From: Dendrocalamus latiflorus
Taxonomy: Eukaryota > Streptophyta > Magnoliopsida > Poales > Poaceae
Direction: 5' to 3'
NCBI GenBank assembly: GCA_017311315.1
Contig: CM029620.1
Coordinates: forward strand, 1,307,787 to 1,371,786
DNA: 64,000 bases
Shown here in pieces: positions 21,910 through 33,300 of this stretch. The translations under genes were made by a program, and so were the position numbers. The notes beneath the pieces are model-generated. The model did no database searches, was not told the origin of the DNA, and saw nothing but the letters and a program-made list of their open reading frames with translations. How positions within the stretch are numbered: position 1 is the stretch's first letter; each line of letters starts with the position of its first letter.

Positions 21910-24900
21910 TTTATATCGTGGTTCTCTTAGGGATGGTGTAAATGCTTGAGGAGAGAGCACGATGATATGAGTGCTGCATCTTGAGACGTAGTCTCTTCTG
22001 TTCTTCAAGTTTAGGAGCCGTTTGTAGTGAGCATGAATCTTTCTGGTTCATTTCCTTTGCTCCTTTTTAGCGAGTGCATTTCTTGTTGACTATTCTCGTA
22101 AGGTCCAAGGGACTTCTCTGTAAGCAAGAATGGTGCTTTGTTCTTCTGGATCTTGTCTCGTAGTAGACGCTTGCATCATTGCTCTTTTTTTATGAGAAGG
22201 ATGGACATCATTGGCTTATTGGCATCGTGGACTTGTTTCGTGTGTTTTAGTTTTTGTCCACGTGCTGTCTCGAGGAGAATTTTCCGCCGTTTCTCAAATG
22301 ATAGACCTCGTTCATCCAAACGAGGTGTGCATCTACGGCGAGGAGAAGTTGTGAGTTTCTTTGGTGTTTTTGTTGGTTCTCTTCTTGGTGCTTTCATGTT
22401 AGGTCTTCACCGCTTTTTCAGAGTTGGGACTCGAGTTGTCCTTTTGCGGTGTGCATATTGGATCTAGTTTCTTGCATGGACCATCAACTGCATCATGTAG
22501 ACTTGCATACTTCGAGTATGAGTGACTGTGTGTCAAGTCTTGAATTCCCAAGTACTTGTCTACTAACCCTTCGGGATCCAAGACTTGGGCACTTTGGTCT
22601 TGTCATTTGTAGGTATCCAGACGCTGGTTGGAGAACATGGGATTGATTGGGTTTTAGTCTTCTGCTTCATCACGTGACTAGAACATTCATTGGTTCTCCA
22701 CTTCATGGCCTCCAAGAGGCATATGCTTTCACCGGTTGCGTCTCCACCTACTTTGTGAGCAATTCTATACCCTCATGCCCTTATATTCAAGTGTTAGTCA
22801 TAATTGGCATGTTGTGCGTGTTCTTGTGCTCATTTGTACCATGTTGGCATGATTTACTCTTGATGTCTTCTTGACATGTTTATGTGTGTATGCTGCTTAG
22901 GTATCTTTGTATCATGATATATATGTTAATTGATTGGATGCTTAAGCTTTGACTTGACTTCATGAGCTGAGTAGTTTATGCGTATTAGAAGTCAAGTATT
23001 GTCATGACCTTGTGCTTTGTAGTATCTATCATGGTTTAATGTTCACATCTTGCTCCTTATGTCCATTCATCATTATTTAGACATGTTAGCATACTTTTCA
23101 TGATTTTGGTTTGTCATGACGTATGCCTACATGATGTATGTTTGTGTATGGACATTTTTGAGCTTGATCATATCCTGGATAGTTCCTCCATGTCATGATG
23201 ATATGTTTATTCATGCCTTCTTGCTTCTCATATTTATGTATACATGCTTCTATCCATGCTAGCATATGCTTTTGTGACTTTCACTTGTCACCTGCTATGT
23301 GTATGGTTGTAATTCATTGAGATGCATGTATACCTTGGTCTTATTCATTTGTGGCATGAGATAAACTGTATGACATCTTGGTAGCTTTAGATGGTACTTT
23401 TACTTAGATTTCATGAGAACAGTGGATAGGTCACAAGCTTCTTCTAGTATTGGGTGGCTCTAGGCTTGGTGTTCTAGATGCTTTTGATGAGGGCTAGATT
23501 GAGCTTGTGTGGGTGTATATTCTCATGTGTTCTGTGTCATTAGTACTTGTGTTGCTACTATTGTTGTCATTTGTCACAGTACTGGTTCCATGTTGTATAT
23601 CATTTACCCCAGTACTAGGACATCGGTCGTCCATGTGCTTAACCTGCAGGCTGTGAATCCAAAGGAGACTGGTACAATCTTTTTGACCACTCGACCGAGG
23701 TCTGGACTCATCAACGACCACGTCCTGGACTCGTACTCAACCTCGGCCAAAGCAACATTCATACTTGATCAGGTCTGCAATCATGATTCCTCACCGAGCG
23801 ACCGTGAGAGAGGTATGCTACTTTGTGATCTTTAGCATTTTGCTTCCCACCACTTGGCGTTGCATAGTACTTTTGTTTAGTGGTAGGAAGGGTCCGATTG
23901 GTTAGATAGGAGCCAACTCTAGGTGATGATGTCTCTTTCACACATCTCTTCCAAATGGTTCTCTAGGATTATTTACTACCTAGTTTGAGCTGTGGTTCTC
24001 TAGGATTCTCTTCTTCCTAGTTTGAACTTTCTTCTTGGCCACTAGAGTCTTGTGCATTGACATAGTGTGCTTTTGCTCCATGGTATGAGGTTACAGACTA
24101 GAGACCATGTGGATCGGGTGTGTTTGGGAATCACCTCCTTAAGTTAGAACCTTCTTTTTCTGGACTGTAGTGAGGGGGAGCTTTGTGCTTTACTGCTTTA
24201 CTAATTTGATTATGCTTCTGTCTCATTTCTGTTGCATTGCATTTGCGGGTGCTTTGGGTTTAGTCCTTCCAGCATAGGTTAGAGTGGTCTTCTCGTCTAG
24301 CTGTTTAGACTTCTTGCTCTTATCTTGTGACCTAGGATTCTGCTCTATTAGCCGCTTCTCTTCTTTCACTAGGTTGAGCCCACTCAATGCTTCTAGGTTC
24401 TAGCAAGGGTCGGGCCACCCTTGGGTAGACAGGGTACGTGTTTGCTCCCTAGTGAGGTAGATTACCGGTCTAATAGTCCTAGAGTCATATGGGGTAGATG
24501 AGAGTCAGTCTGAGCCATAGTTGCCTCTATATCTTTTCTATGCTTTAAGGACTGCTTGGTTGCTGTTTTCTTTCCCAGCTTCTCGATCTTACTGCTTTGG
24601 TTCAGGGGGAGTTCAATTGGGAGCTTCTGGAGCTTAATTGTGACATAACTCAACTTGAACTAAGAGTTGCATCTAATGTTGAGGGGGAGCTGGTCTTTCT
24701 TGCATTTTCAGCATTCTAGCATTATAATCAATCTGCATTGAGCCTTGATTATTATCCTGTTATGACATGCTTCAGTGCTTTACACCTTGCCATGACTTGT
24801 GCTTAGCTTGCTAAATTTATCATGACTTCATATGTGTAGACTAGCGTTTGCTATGATAAGTTAAGTAAAATTGATCAACTTAAATTAAACTTGTCATGCT

Positions 24901-25879
24901 AGCATTTGAGTTTAGTCTTTCTTGAGCTATCCCTTTATGATTCATGCCATGTCAAATAGGCTGAGTAGAGCGTTGAATCTATATTGAGCCTTAGATTGAG
25001 CTGTTTAGTCTCTTGATGATGCATGAGTTAGTACAATATGTTAAAAAGCAAAAAGATCTGTTTTGTGCGAAAAAACTGATCTCACCAATTCTCTCCTATG
25101 AGACGGCTTGCCATTGCACTTGGCATGAACTTAGGGGGAGTTTTGGATGACCTAGACTATCTTCTTAAGCTCATGGCTTGGAGTAGTCGCATAAGGCTTG
25201 AGACCTAGCACATGATAAAACAAAAATCTGGTTGGCAAACAACCATGAGTTTCAAAAGGAAAGATATCATTTGTGCTCAATTTGCTTAAAATACAAAAAC
25301 AACCAAGTACTTAAGCTAATGTTTCACTCTTGAGCTTATAGCACTCTGTTTGGACTCAATATTAGCTTTCTTGTTGCGCTTAGCTTAACTGACATGGCCT
25401 GCATCATCCTTGGATATCTCTAGTTAGACTTTGCTTATTAATGACTTGACATGCTCATAAAATGCATTACAATTCAGTTTGTCATCTATGTGCTCTAGCT
25501 AGCTTATATATATGTTGTCATGATCTAGATAGCCTCTTATTGAGTTATGGCTTGGTGTATTACATTTTGGTCATTATGGATAATTCTCATGGCTCCAAAT
25601 GCTTAATAAAAACAAACTTCAGCCATATTCATCCAGTGACATATCATATTCTCTCTGTTGCATCTTGATGCGTTTATTGCCAAAAGGGGGAGAATAGAGA
25701 AGAAAAAGTCTGTTGGGAACAGTTTAGAGCTTTGGATATCAATTTGCTCTTTCAGTAGTCGCTCTAGTGTTCTTTCTGTCGACATGGTCATTAGCTTCAT
25801 TTCATTCTTTGGACCATGTTGGATTCTTCAAACTCAAACTCTTCTTAAAGCTTTTTCTGAGTTTGTCAATATACTCATC
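21910..25879 (+). other. Four kb of T-rich DNA in place of pol in B
   Basis: No RT (YVDD), RNase H or integrase motif was found in any frame I read. The stretch is T-rich on the plus strand, with short ORFs only. Six polypurine-like words of the AGGGGGAG type occur near 24173, 24606, 24683, 25134, 25684 and 25882, the last being the presumed true primer tract. Repeated polypurine tracts are reported for Sireviruses. An env-like ORF was looked for and not seen. Confidence 0.7.
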
Positions 25880-25890
25880 AAGGGGGAGAT
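25880..25890 (+). other. Polypurine tract of B
   Basis: AAGGGGGAGAT directly abuts the 3' LTR start at 25891. Confidence 0.85.
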
Positions 25891-27967
25891 TGAGAGACCA
25901 TGTGGTCGTAACTCCATGAGAGTGATGAGTAATTGACAAGGGTTTAGGTCAGTCGAGTTTGGTTTGAGTGGTTCGGAGTCGAGTCGTTGTGTGGCGCAAT
26001 CGGGCTCGGTCGGACTTTGGTCAAACCTGGTCATTTGGGCTTAGGATGCATATTATAATGTTTCGACAGGTTTGGACTTCATATGTGGTAAGTGTGATGG
26101 TATTTACGCTTTCATGTGTCGAGCGGTGCTATGTGACGTGTTTTCTTGTCTGTGTGACTGCAGGACTTCGGAGCTAGGTCATGGTGACGCGTGGAAGGAC
26201 CGGGACTAGACACAGGAGGTGTTGAGGTCCAGACGATCGGGTACGCTGAGGATGATCGAGGCTGGTGAGGTGGTTGCGAGTCGGGAGACGAGGAACCGGA
26301 GCTGGAGCTACCGGTGGTGGACACGACGGGCAACGGCAAGGACTCGAGGACGTCGAGGCGGAGTCGTGGTGAGACACGAGGTGACCGGACTAGACGCAGG
26401 TGGCGTTGAGGTCAGAACGGTCGGATGTGTCGAAGACGGCGGAGATTCGATGTGGTTGCGAGTCGTGGGCGACAAGGAGCGCGGAAGCTTCCCGGAAGGT
26501 GCAGGAGGGGCGAAACGGGAATTTCGCAAGGCTACACAAGCGGGAGCGGGCTCCGTTGGACGTAGCGGGCGTAACGGGGCGGAGACCCGTTAGCCAAGCG
26601 CTATAAAAGGAGAGGAGGGGCTGCATGCCCTCCTTGAGCACTTGGAGGGAATTAGGGTTAGCCCTAGTCAAAAGAGGCTTTAGGAGGTGGTTTTCCTTTA
26701 GTCTTTAGTGGTTGGAGAGGCAGAGTCGTGCTCCCTCTGTCCTTCATCGATGTGTTCTATGTGAGTCTCCTCTCTTGTGTGTTCTTCCTCCCAAGATGTG
26801 GTGAGAATCTTGGTGTTCTTGAGGATTGAGAGGAGAGGGATTGAGTTGAGAGTCTTGTAATCATGTCCTCTATCTGTAATCGTGTCATCGGGACTCCTCT
26901 GTATTCATTGTGATCCAAGAAATGAAATCTGAAGTTTGGTTCTTCCCGTTCGTAGCCTCTGTTCTTCATTTCCTCATTTCTTGATTTTTGTGGTTTTGAG
27001 TTCTTGCTTGCTGAGATTGGCCAAAATGGGTTGCTCTAAGATGGGATAGTGCCTTAAGATCATTTGATCAAGTTCCCATGAGCAAACCTTGGTTTAATCT
27101 TAGATTTGCATTTTTGGCCTCCCCTGTTCATGTTTTGCCTTCCTAGGTTTTGGTGCTGTTCTTATTTCCCTTGTTGAGATGGCTTGAAATTTGGTATGGA
27201 GAGTCCAGAGGCTATTAATTAGCAACCCTCAAAATTTCATAGCCAAAGGATCAACGGTTGGGGAGTAATTTGATTTTTGGATCGGGTTGTGCAAAAATTC
27301 AGATTTTTACCCATAATCTGAAATTCTTGCTTCTTGGTTTGATTCTCTTGTTTCTCAAGGCCCCCTTACTATTTAGTTTGTTGTAGTAAGGCCGTGGATC
27401 AAAAAGTTTGAGAACAAACCTTCTTTTTAGCCAAAAATCCGAAGTCTCAAAGTTCCAGCCTGAAAATCCTGTTTGCTGTTTTTCTCGAGAGGTACTACCG
27501 CTCCTCGAGAGGTACTACCGCTCAGAGGTACTACCGCTCCTCGAGAGGTACTACCGCTCAGAGGTACTACCGCTCGTCCTAGCGGTACTACCGGTTATGT
27601 TCGGACCAGTCTGATCGGCAGCTAAGAAACGTTCGGACAAGTCCGATCGTCGTGCGGTACTACCGCTCCTCGAGAGGTACTACCGCTCAGAGGTACTACC
27701 GCTCCTCAAGAGGTACTACCGCTCAGAGGTACTACCGCTCGTCTCAGCGGTACTACCGCTTGCAGTCAGATTTTCTCTGATTTTATTTTTCTTGACTGCT
27801 TCTGTTTGGATCTGGTTTTTCCTTGTCTCTGTGATTTCCAGTGAGTGCTTTTTCTATCTTCATAGCTCCCATAGCTATTGGAGAAGAAGCTTAAGTGAGG
27901 ATACTTGTTGGGGGCGATTTTTAAAGATCGACATTCACCCCCCCTCTGTCGCCATTTCGGTCCTACA
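25891..27967 (+). repeat. 3' LTR of B
   Basis: Same length as the 5' LTR (2077 bp) with roughly five single-base differences noticed, for example near 26236, 27310 and 27623. It ends TCCTACA, followed by AGATC. Confidence 0.93.
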
Positions 27968-28336
27968 AGATCCCTGAGTGGAAATGGGCAGAAATTGGTA
28001 TGGATTTTATAACTGGACTACCAAGAACCAAATCGGGACACGATTCAATTTGGGTTATTATGGATCGTCTGACAAAAGTCGCCCATTTCATTCCAGTAAA
28101 GACCACATACTCCGGGGATAGACTTGCAGAGTTGTACATGTCAAGAATTGTGTGCTTGCGTGGGATCCCAAAGAAGATTGTGTCAGATCGAGGAACCCAG
28201 TTCACTTCGAGATTTTGGCAAAAGCTACATGAACTTTTGGGCACAAACTTAAACTTCAGTACAGCTTATCATCCACAGACAGATGGTCAAACAGAAAGAG
28301 TAAATCAAATCCTGGAAGACATGTTGAGAGCTTGTG
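27968..28336 (+). pseudogene. pol: pol of element A, part 3: integrase core
   Basis: After the AGATC duplication the integrase resumes in frame: IPEWKWAEIGMDFITGL, then IVSDRGTQFTSRFW and TDGQTERVNQILEDML. All three acidic residues of the DDE site are visible. The segment is cut at 28336 by element E and resumes at 36005. Confidence 0.93.
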
Positions 28337-28859
28337 TGATGAGGACATCACTTCTATTGATATGAACACCCCTCTTACTGCTTCCATGAATGATGGGCAA
28401 GGTCCAATCACTCGGGCACGTGCTCGTCAACTCAACTATCAGGTAAACTCGTTTTTAGGAGTCAATAATATTTCCGCTGAGCATTCGATACTTCCTAAGA
28501 CTTGTGATTTTCTTGTCCTTAGGAACCATGGAGAAGAACCACGCGAGCTCAAGTGTAGAAGTGGAACCGTCAAGCGCAAGCCAACTCATATTCGCGAGTT
28601 CGACTCAGATTCGGACTGCTGGACAGCGCCTACTTCAAATGACCATAACTTTTGATCTAGAAGGTTTCTCGGGGCCCGTGAGTACTCGTTGGAAAGATCT
28701 TGGAGTCTACTTTCAGATGAATCTAATCTCACCTCGAAATTCCATCCGAGCCGATCAGAAACTGCAAAACAAGTGGCATCACTTTTCCAGTCCGAGTCAA
28801 AGTGGGCCTTGGGCCTTGTAATCACACTTAGACTATTTGGGCCTGCACTAATCATGGGT

Positions 28860-28881
28860 GTACTGTTCACGTGAACAGTAC
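28860..28881 (+). promoter_or_regulatory. Perfect 22-bp palindrome with G-box core, E LTR
   Basis: The half site GTACTGTTCAC is followed directly by its reverse complement, giving a central CACGTG. It lies about 55 bp upstream of the TATA-like box. CACGTG is the plant G-box bound by bZIP and bHLH factors. The 3' LTR copy (35569-35590) is unchanged although the base right after it differs. Confidence 0.65.
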
Positions 28882-28935
28882 CCATGAATAGTACCACATC
28901 CCCTTTTGTTAGATAAGTGCGGCCTCCCCCACTCC

Positions 28936-28942
28936 TATTTAA
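28936..28942 (+). promoter_or_regulatory. TATA-like box of E
   Basis: TATTTAA flanked by CTCC and GGAG; copy at 35646-35652. Confidence 0.55.
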
Positions 28943-29291
28943 GGAGGTCGCACCCCTTTAGTTTTCCTCGGGTTTTTCTTAAGAGTTTATTCTGCTTAGC
29001 AGTTTCGCCGCATGTTCGGTTTGAGGAACCCCAACTTGTGAACTTAAACATTATTCGCAATTTCAGATTGCATCTTTTACTCTCTTGCTTGTGTTCTCGA
29101 TTCGCTTGCAGGAGATAGCCTTCTTGGCGAGGTCAATCGTGTTCGGCACGGTTGATAACCAACGGAGCAGTGGTGTAGTGATTGCGAGGGGTTCGATCTG
29201 TTTTGGTCGGAGCCTTTGGATCATCAACGTCGAGATCTCCACAATCGACTTATCAGTACCTCTCGGAAGATCGGGCCATCGTCACATCAGT

Positions 29292-29306
29292 TGGTATCAG
29301 AGCAAC
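29292..29306 (+). other. Primer binding site of E (Met-tRNA)
   Basis: TGGTATCAGAGCAAC begins two bases after the 5' LTR end. Confidence 0.9.
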
Positions 29307-30378
29307 GGTTGCCCGTGAGGTAATTCTTGTATCCCTAGTTAGTAGATTGGTTTTTTATTTCCTATAGTCCAGAAAAAAAAATTGCCCCACAAAAAGAGTT
29401 AATTTCCGCTGTCCAAACCCCGTTGTGCCTTTCAATCTGTTAGTTTTGGTTTGCTAAATTGAATTTGTGTCCGTCATAGTATTGTCTAGTTGCTGGTCAT
29501 ATCTTTGTTCCATTGAAAATCCAAACAAAAAAAAATTCCCCACCCCAAACCCTAATTTCCAATTTCGGCTGATTTTTCTTTCCTCTGCAGCCGCCACCAA
29601 AAACATCATATCTTTTGATTCCGAGATTATTTTTGAGTGGGACCACCGCCATTAGATTCAAAAATTCCTTATCCATCTATCTGTAAAATTTCACGTCATT
29701 CCAGCAAGGCAGTTAAGAGATATGTGCGGTGAAAGTTGACCCAATTATCTGTTCTGAATCTGCAACAGTCAGCAGTTGTGATTTTTGTGCGAATTTCTGT
29801 GTTGGGATTCAGAAGTTGGCCCCAAAACAAAATCTGTAGAAAAAGCCGTCAGAAAACAGTAAAAAAAAGAATCAGTAAAAAATAGGCATCTGACAAAAAG
29901 TTACGGCCGAATTACCAACGTGCTGTCCAGTGGACAGAAATCTGAAGTTTTCAGTTTTGGGTCAATCCTTGTGTTCTTCAATTCCAGATTGAATTGGATT
30001 GAATTATCTTGTATTTACCACTCCTACACTTTGCCATACACTTATTCTTAGCCTTCTTCCATCCTTGGTTGATCAGCAACATAGGCTAAGTGCTAGATAC
30101 GAACTATAATTCAATTCTATGCAATTCTGAAATGAACTGATTGTTCTCCATTGCTACCATATTGTGCCTTCCAAGCTACACCTACTCTTGATCAGAACAG
30201 GTTCCCTCTTGCAATCGTACTCACGCTCGACACGGTGTCACGAACCAGCCACCGGTTGTACCACCTGCTACATTGGTAAGAACACTTGTAAGAGTGTGAT
30301 AAGACGCTTGAGAGTGTGTGATTCTACTTCTCGCCACCTAGTAGTTGATAGGGATAATACCTTTGTGTTGTCTTTTGT
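29307..30378 (+). other. Untranslated leader of E
   Basis: About 1.07 kb between primer site and gag-pol start. Short A runs and T-rich stretches are present, with no long ORF. No recognised element was found in it. Confidence 0.75.
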
Positions 30379-33300
30379 TTGCTACTAACCATGGCAGGTG
30401 AGACGTCTGATGCGCAAGAGTGTGTTTTAAAGGGAGAGCTCATGACGCTTTTGGATGAACAACGCGCTGCCATTACTGATGACATCGATAGGAAGATGGA
30501 TACAATGCAACTTTCCATCAATGAGAGCATTGCAACACTCACTACACGCCTTGAAAGAATGGTGAATCGGCCACCAAACAATGGAGGCCAAGATCATGAG
30601 GAGGGAGATGATAATGAGAGACAAAACCGTGACGCCGGTGCTGCACGGCCACAACACCATCCTCATCAGAACCGTCATGGTATGGGAGGTAACAATAATT
30701 TTCAGTATCACAATGCTCATGTTCATGATGACCCGTTTGCTAAAGTTAAATTTTCCATACCATCTTTTGCGGGTACCTATGATGCTGAAACTTATCTAGA
30801 TTGGGAGATGACAGTTGAACAAAAATTTAATGCCCATCTAGTTCCTGAAGTGCATAGAGTCAGACAAGCTACTAGTGAATTTAAAGATTTTGCTATCATT
30901 TGGTGGACTCAAGTAGTTAATTCTGGCTTAGCCCCTGATACATGGGATAGATTGAAGGTAGCTATGCGTGCTAGATTTGTTCCTCCTGCTTTTAAACGTG
31001 AAATGCGTAAGAAATTGCAGCGCTTAGACCAAGGTAATAGATCTGTTGAGGAATATTATCAAGAACTGCAAATAGGCATGCTGCGTTGTAATGTTGAAGA
31101 GGATGAGGAAGATAAGATGGCTCGTTTTTATGGGGGATTAAGGCGTGAAATTCAGGACATAATTGATTACAAAGAGTATAATGATATCAATAGATTGTTC
31201 CAGCTTGCTTGTTTGGCAGAGAAAGAATTGCAGGGTAGACAACAAAGGACAAGGAGCAATTTTGGAGGTACGTCTACATCGAGACCAACACAGGAGCAAC
31301 CCAAGACAGCCCCACCTCCTGTTTTTCGAGCTGCTGCCCCCTCTGTGAGTAGGGCGCGTTCAGCAGCACTGCCACCACCATCACGAGCACCCGAGGCGAG
31401 CAAATCTACTAGTGTGCAAGCACCAGCAAAGAGCTCTTCATCGGTTGCTTCCACGGGCCGTACGACGGGCATTGTGTGCCACCGTTGTAAAGGGATGGGC
31501 CACGTCATGAGAGATTGCCCAAGTCAGCGGGCGTACATTGCGACAGAAGATGGTGGTTATGTAAGTGCTAGTGATGTTGAGGATGAATATGCTCTTGCAG
31601 CTAACCTTGCAGGTGATGATGATGATCATGAGACAGATAGTGATGGTGAGGAGATTTTAGGTGCCGCTGCTACGGCGAGTTATAGAACCATAATTGTGCA
31701 GCGAGTACTGAGCACTCAAAGAGAGCAAGAGGAGGAGCTACAACGTCATAATTTGTTTCAGATGTTCCTCATCGTCAAGGATTGCCGTGTTCGTGTTATA
31801 ATTGATGGCGGGAGCTGCAATAACTTGGTGGATTCAGGATTGGTCAAGAAGCTTGGCTTGACCACACGTGCGCATCCTCACCCATACCACATTCAGTGGT
31901 TCAACAACAGCGGTAAGGTGAAGGTAACACAATCTGCGAGAGTGCAATTTTCCATTGGTTCCTATCATGATGTTGCTGATTTCGATGTAGTACCTATGCA
32001 AGCATGCTCACTTTTATTAGGTCGCCCATGGGAATTTGATACCGATGCAACTCATCATGGTAGAAGTAATAAATACTCTCTTGTGCACAAAGGAAAGAAA
32101 ATAACTTTGCTACCTTTGACACCCACTGAAATTGCTAATTGTGATAAAGAGCTAGCTGAAAATAAGAAGAAAGAACTTGAACATGAATCTGAAAATCAGC
32201 AAGTAGTGAAGGATGTTTTCCCACCTAAGAAAGAGAGGTTGCCATCTAGTTCTAGGACCGAGGGAATTAAATTAAAGGGTTGTGTCATGCTTGCAACCAA
32301 ATCTGATCTTGCTGAAATTTGTCATGATGAAATGCCATGCTATGCTTTGATATGCAAAGATGCTTTATTTTCACTTGATGATATATCTAGCTCTTTGCCG
32401 TCTGCTGTCACTAACCTTTTGCAGGAATTTGAGATTGTGTTTCCTACTGAGATACCCCCAGGGCTGCCACCAATTAGGGGTATTGAACATCAAATTGATT
32501 TGATTCCAGGAGCTTCCCTACCCAACCGTGCGCCATACCGAACCAACCCGGAGGAGACTAAGGAGATTGAGCGTCAAGTGCGAGACTTGCTTGACAAAGG
32601 GTACGTACGTGAGAGCCTTAGTCCATGTGCTGTTCCTGTACTTTTGGTTCCAAAGAAAGATGGGTCGTGGCGTATGTGTGTTGATTGTAGAGCTATTAAT
32701 AATATTACCATTAGATACCGTCATCCTATTCCTAGGTTAGACGACATGCTTGATGAATTAAGTGGCTCTACAATGTTTTCTAAAGTTGACTTGCGTAGTG
32801 GATACCACCAAATTAGAATGAAACTTGGAGATGAATGGAAGACGGCATTTAAAACTAAGTTCGGGTTATATGAGTGGCTAGTGATGCCTTTTGGTTTAAC
32901 TAATGCCCCTAGCACTTTCATGAGATTAATGAACGAGGTTTTACGTGCTTTCATTGGTAAGTTTGTGGTAGTTTACTTTGATGATATATTGATTTACAGC
33001 AAGTCACTAGATGAACATCTTGAACACTTACGTGCTGTTTTTGTTGCTTTGAGAGATGCACGTTTGTTTGGTAACCTCGAAAAGTGCACCTTTTGCACCG
33101 ATCGAGTTTGTTTTCTTGGCTATGTTGTTACTCCGCAGGGAATTGAGGTTGATCAAGCCAAGATCATCGCTATCCAGAGTTGGCCGCCTCCTAAAACGGT
33201 CACACAAGTGCGGAGTTTTCTCGGGCTCGCTGGTTTCTATCGGCGTTTTGTTCGGGATTTCAGCACCCTCACTGCACCATTGAATGAACTTACAAAGAAG

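Larger units (their letters stand above)
16619..27967 (+). mobile_element. Ty1/copia element B, Sirevirus-like, lacking RT and integrase
   Basis: Two 2077-bp LTRs of equal length flank 9.2 kb. A perfect 5-bp duplication, AGATC, lies at 16614-16618 and 27968-27972. Features pointing to a Sirevirus are the long gag with coiled coil and two zinc knuckles, the primer site ATTGGTATCAGAGC, dense CGG/CCG-core palindromes in the LTR, and several repeats of AGGGGGAG toward the 3' end. Only gag and a short protease remnant are recognisable; the 4 kb where pol is expected holds no RT, RNase H or integrase motif. About five LTR differences were noticed by eye, so insertion is recent. It must have moved with proteins supplied by a relative, or lost pol after insertion. 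Confidence 0.9.
28337..29289 (+). repeat. 5' LTR of E
   Basis: Contains a 22-bp perfect palindrome at 28860-28881 and a TATA-like box at 28936-28942. Its first 300 bp match the end of the gag-pol ORF because in the 3' LTR that stretch is coding. Confidence 0.93.

Noticed and set aside
22138..25936. Env-like or pol ORFs in the right part of B
   Set aside because: Only short ORFs under 110 codons, with no membrane pattern, RT or integrase motif shared with copia elements.
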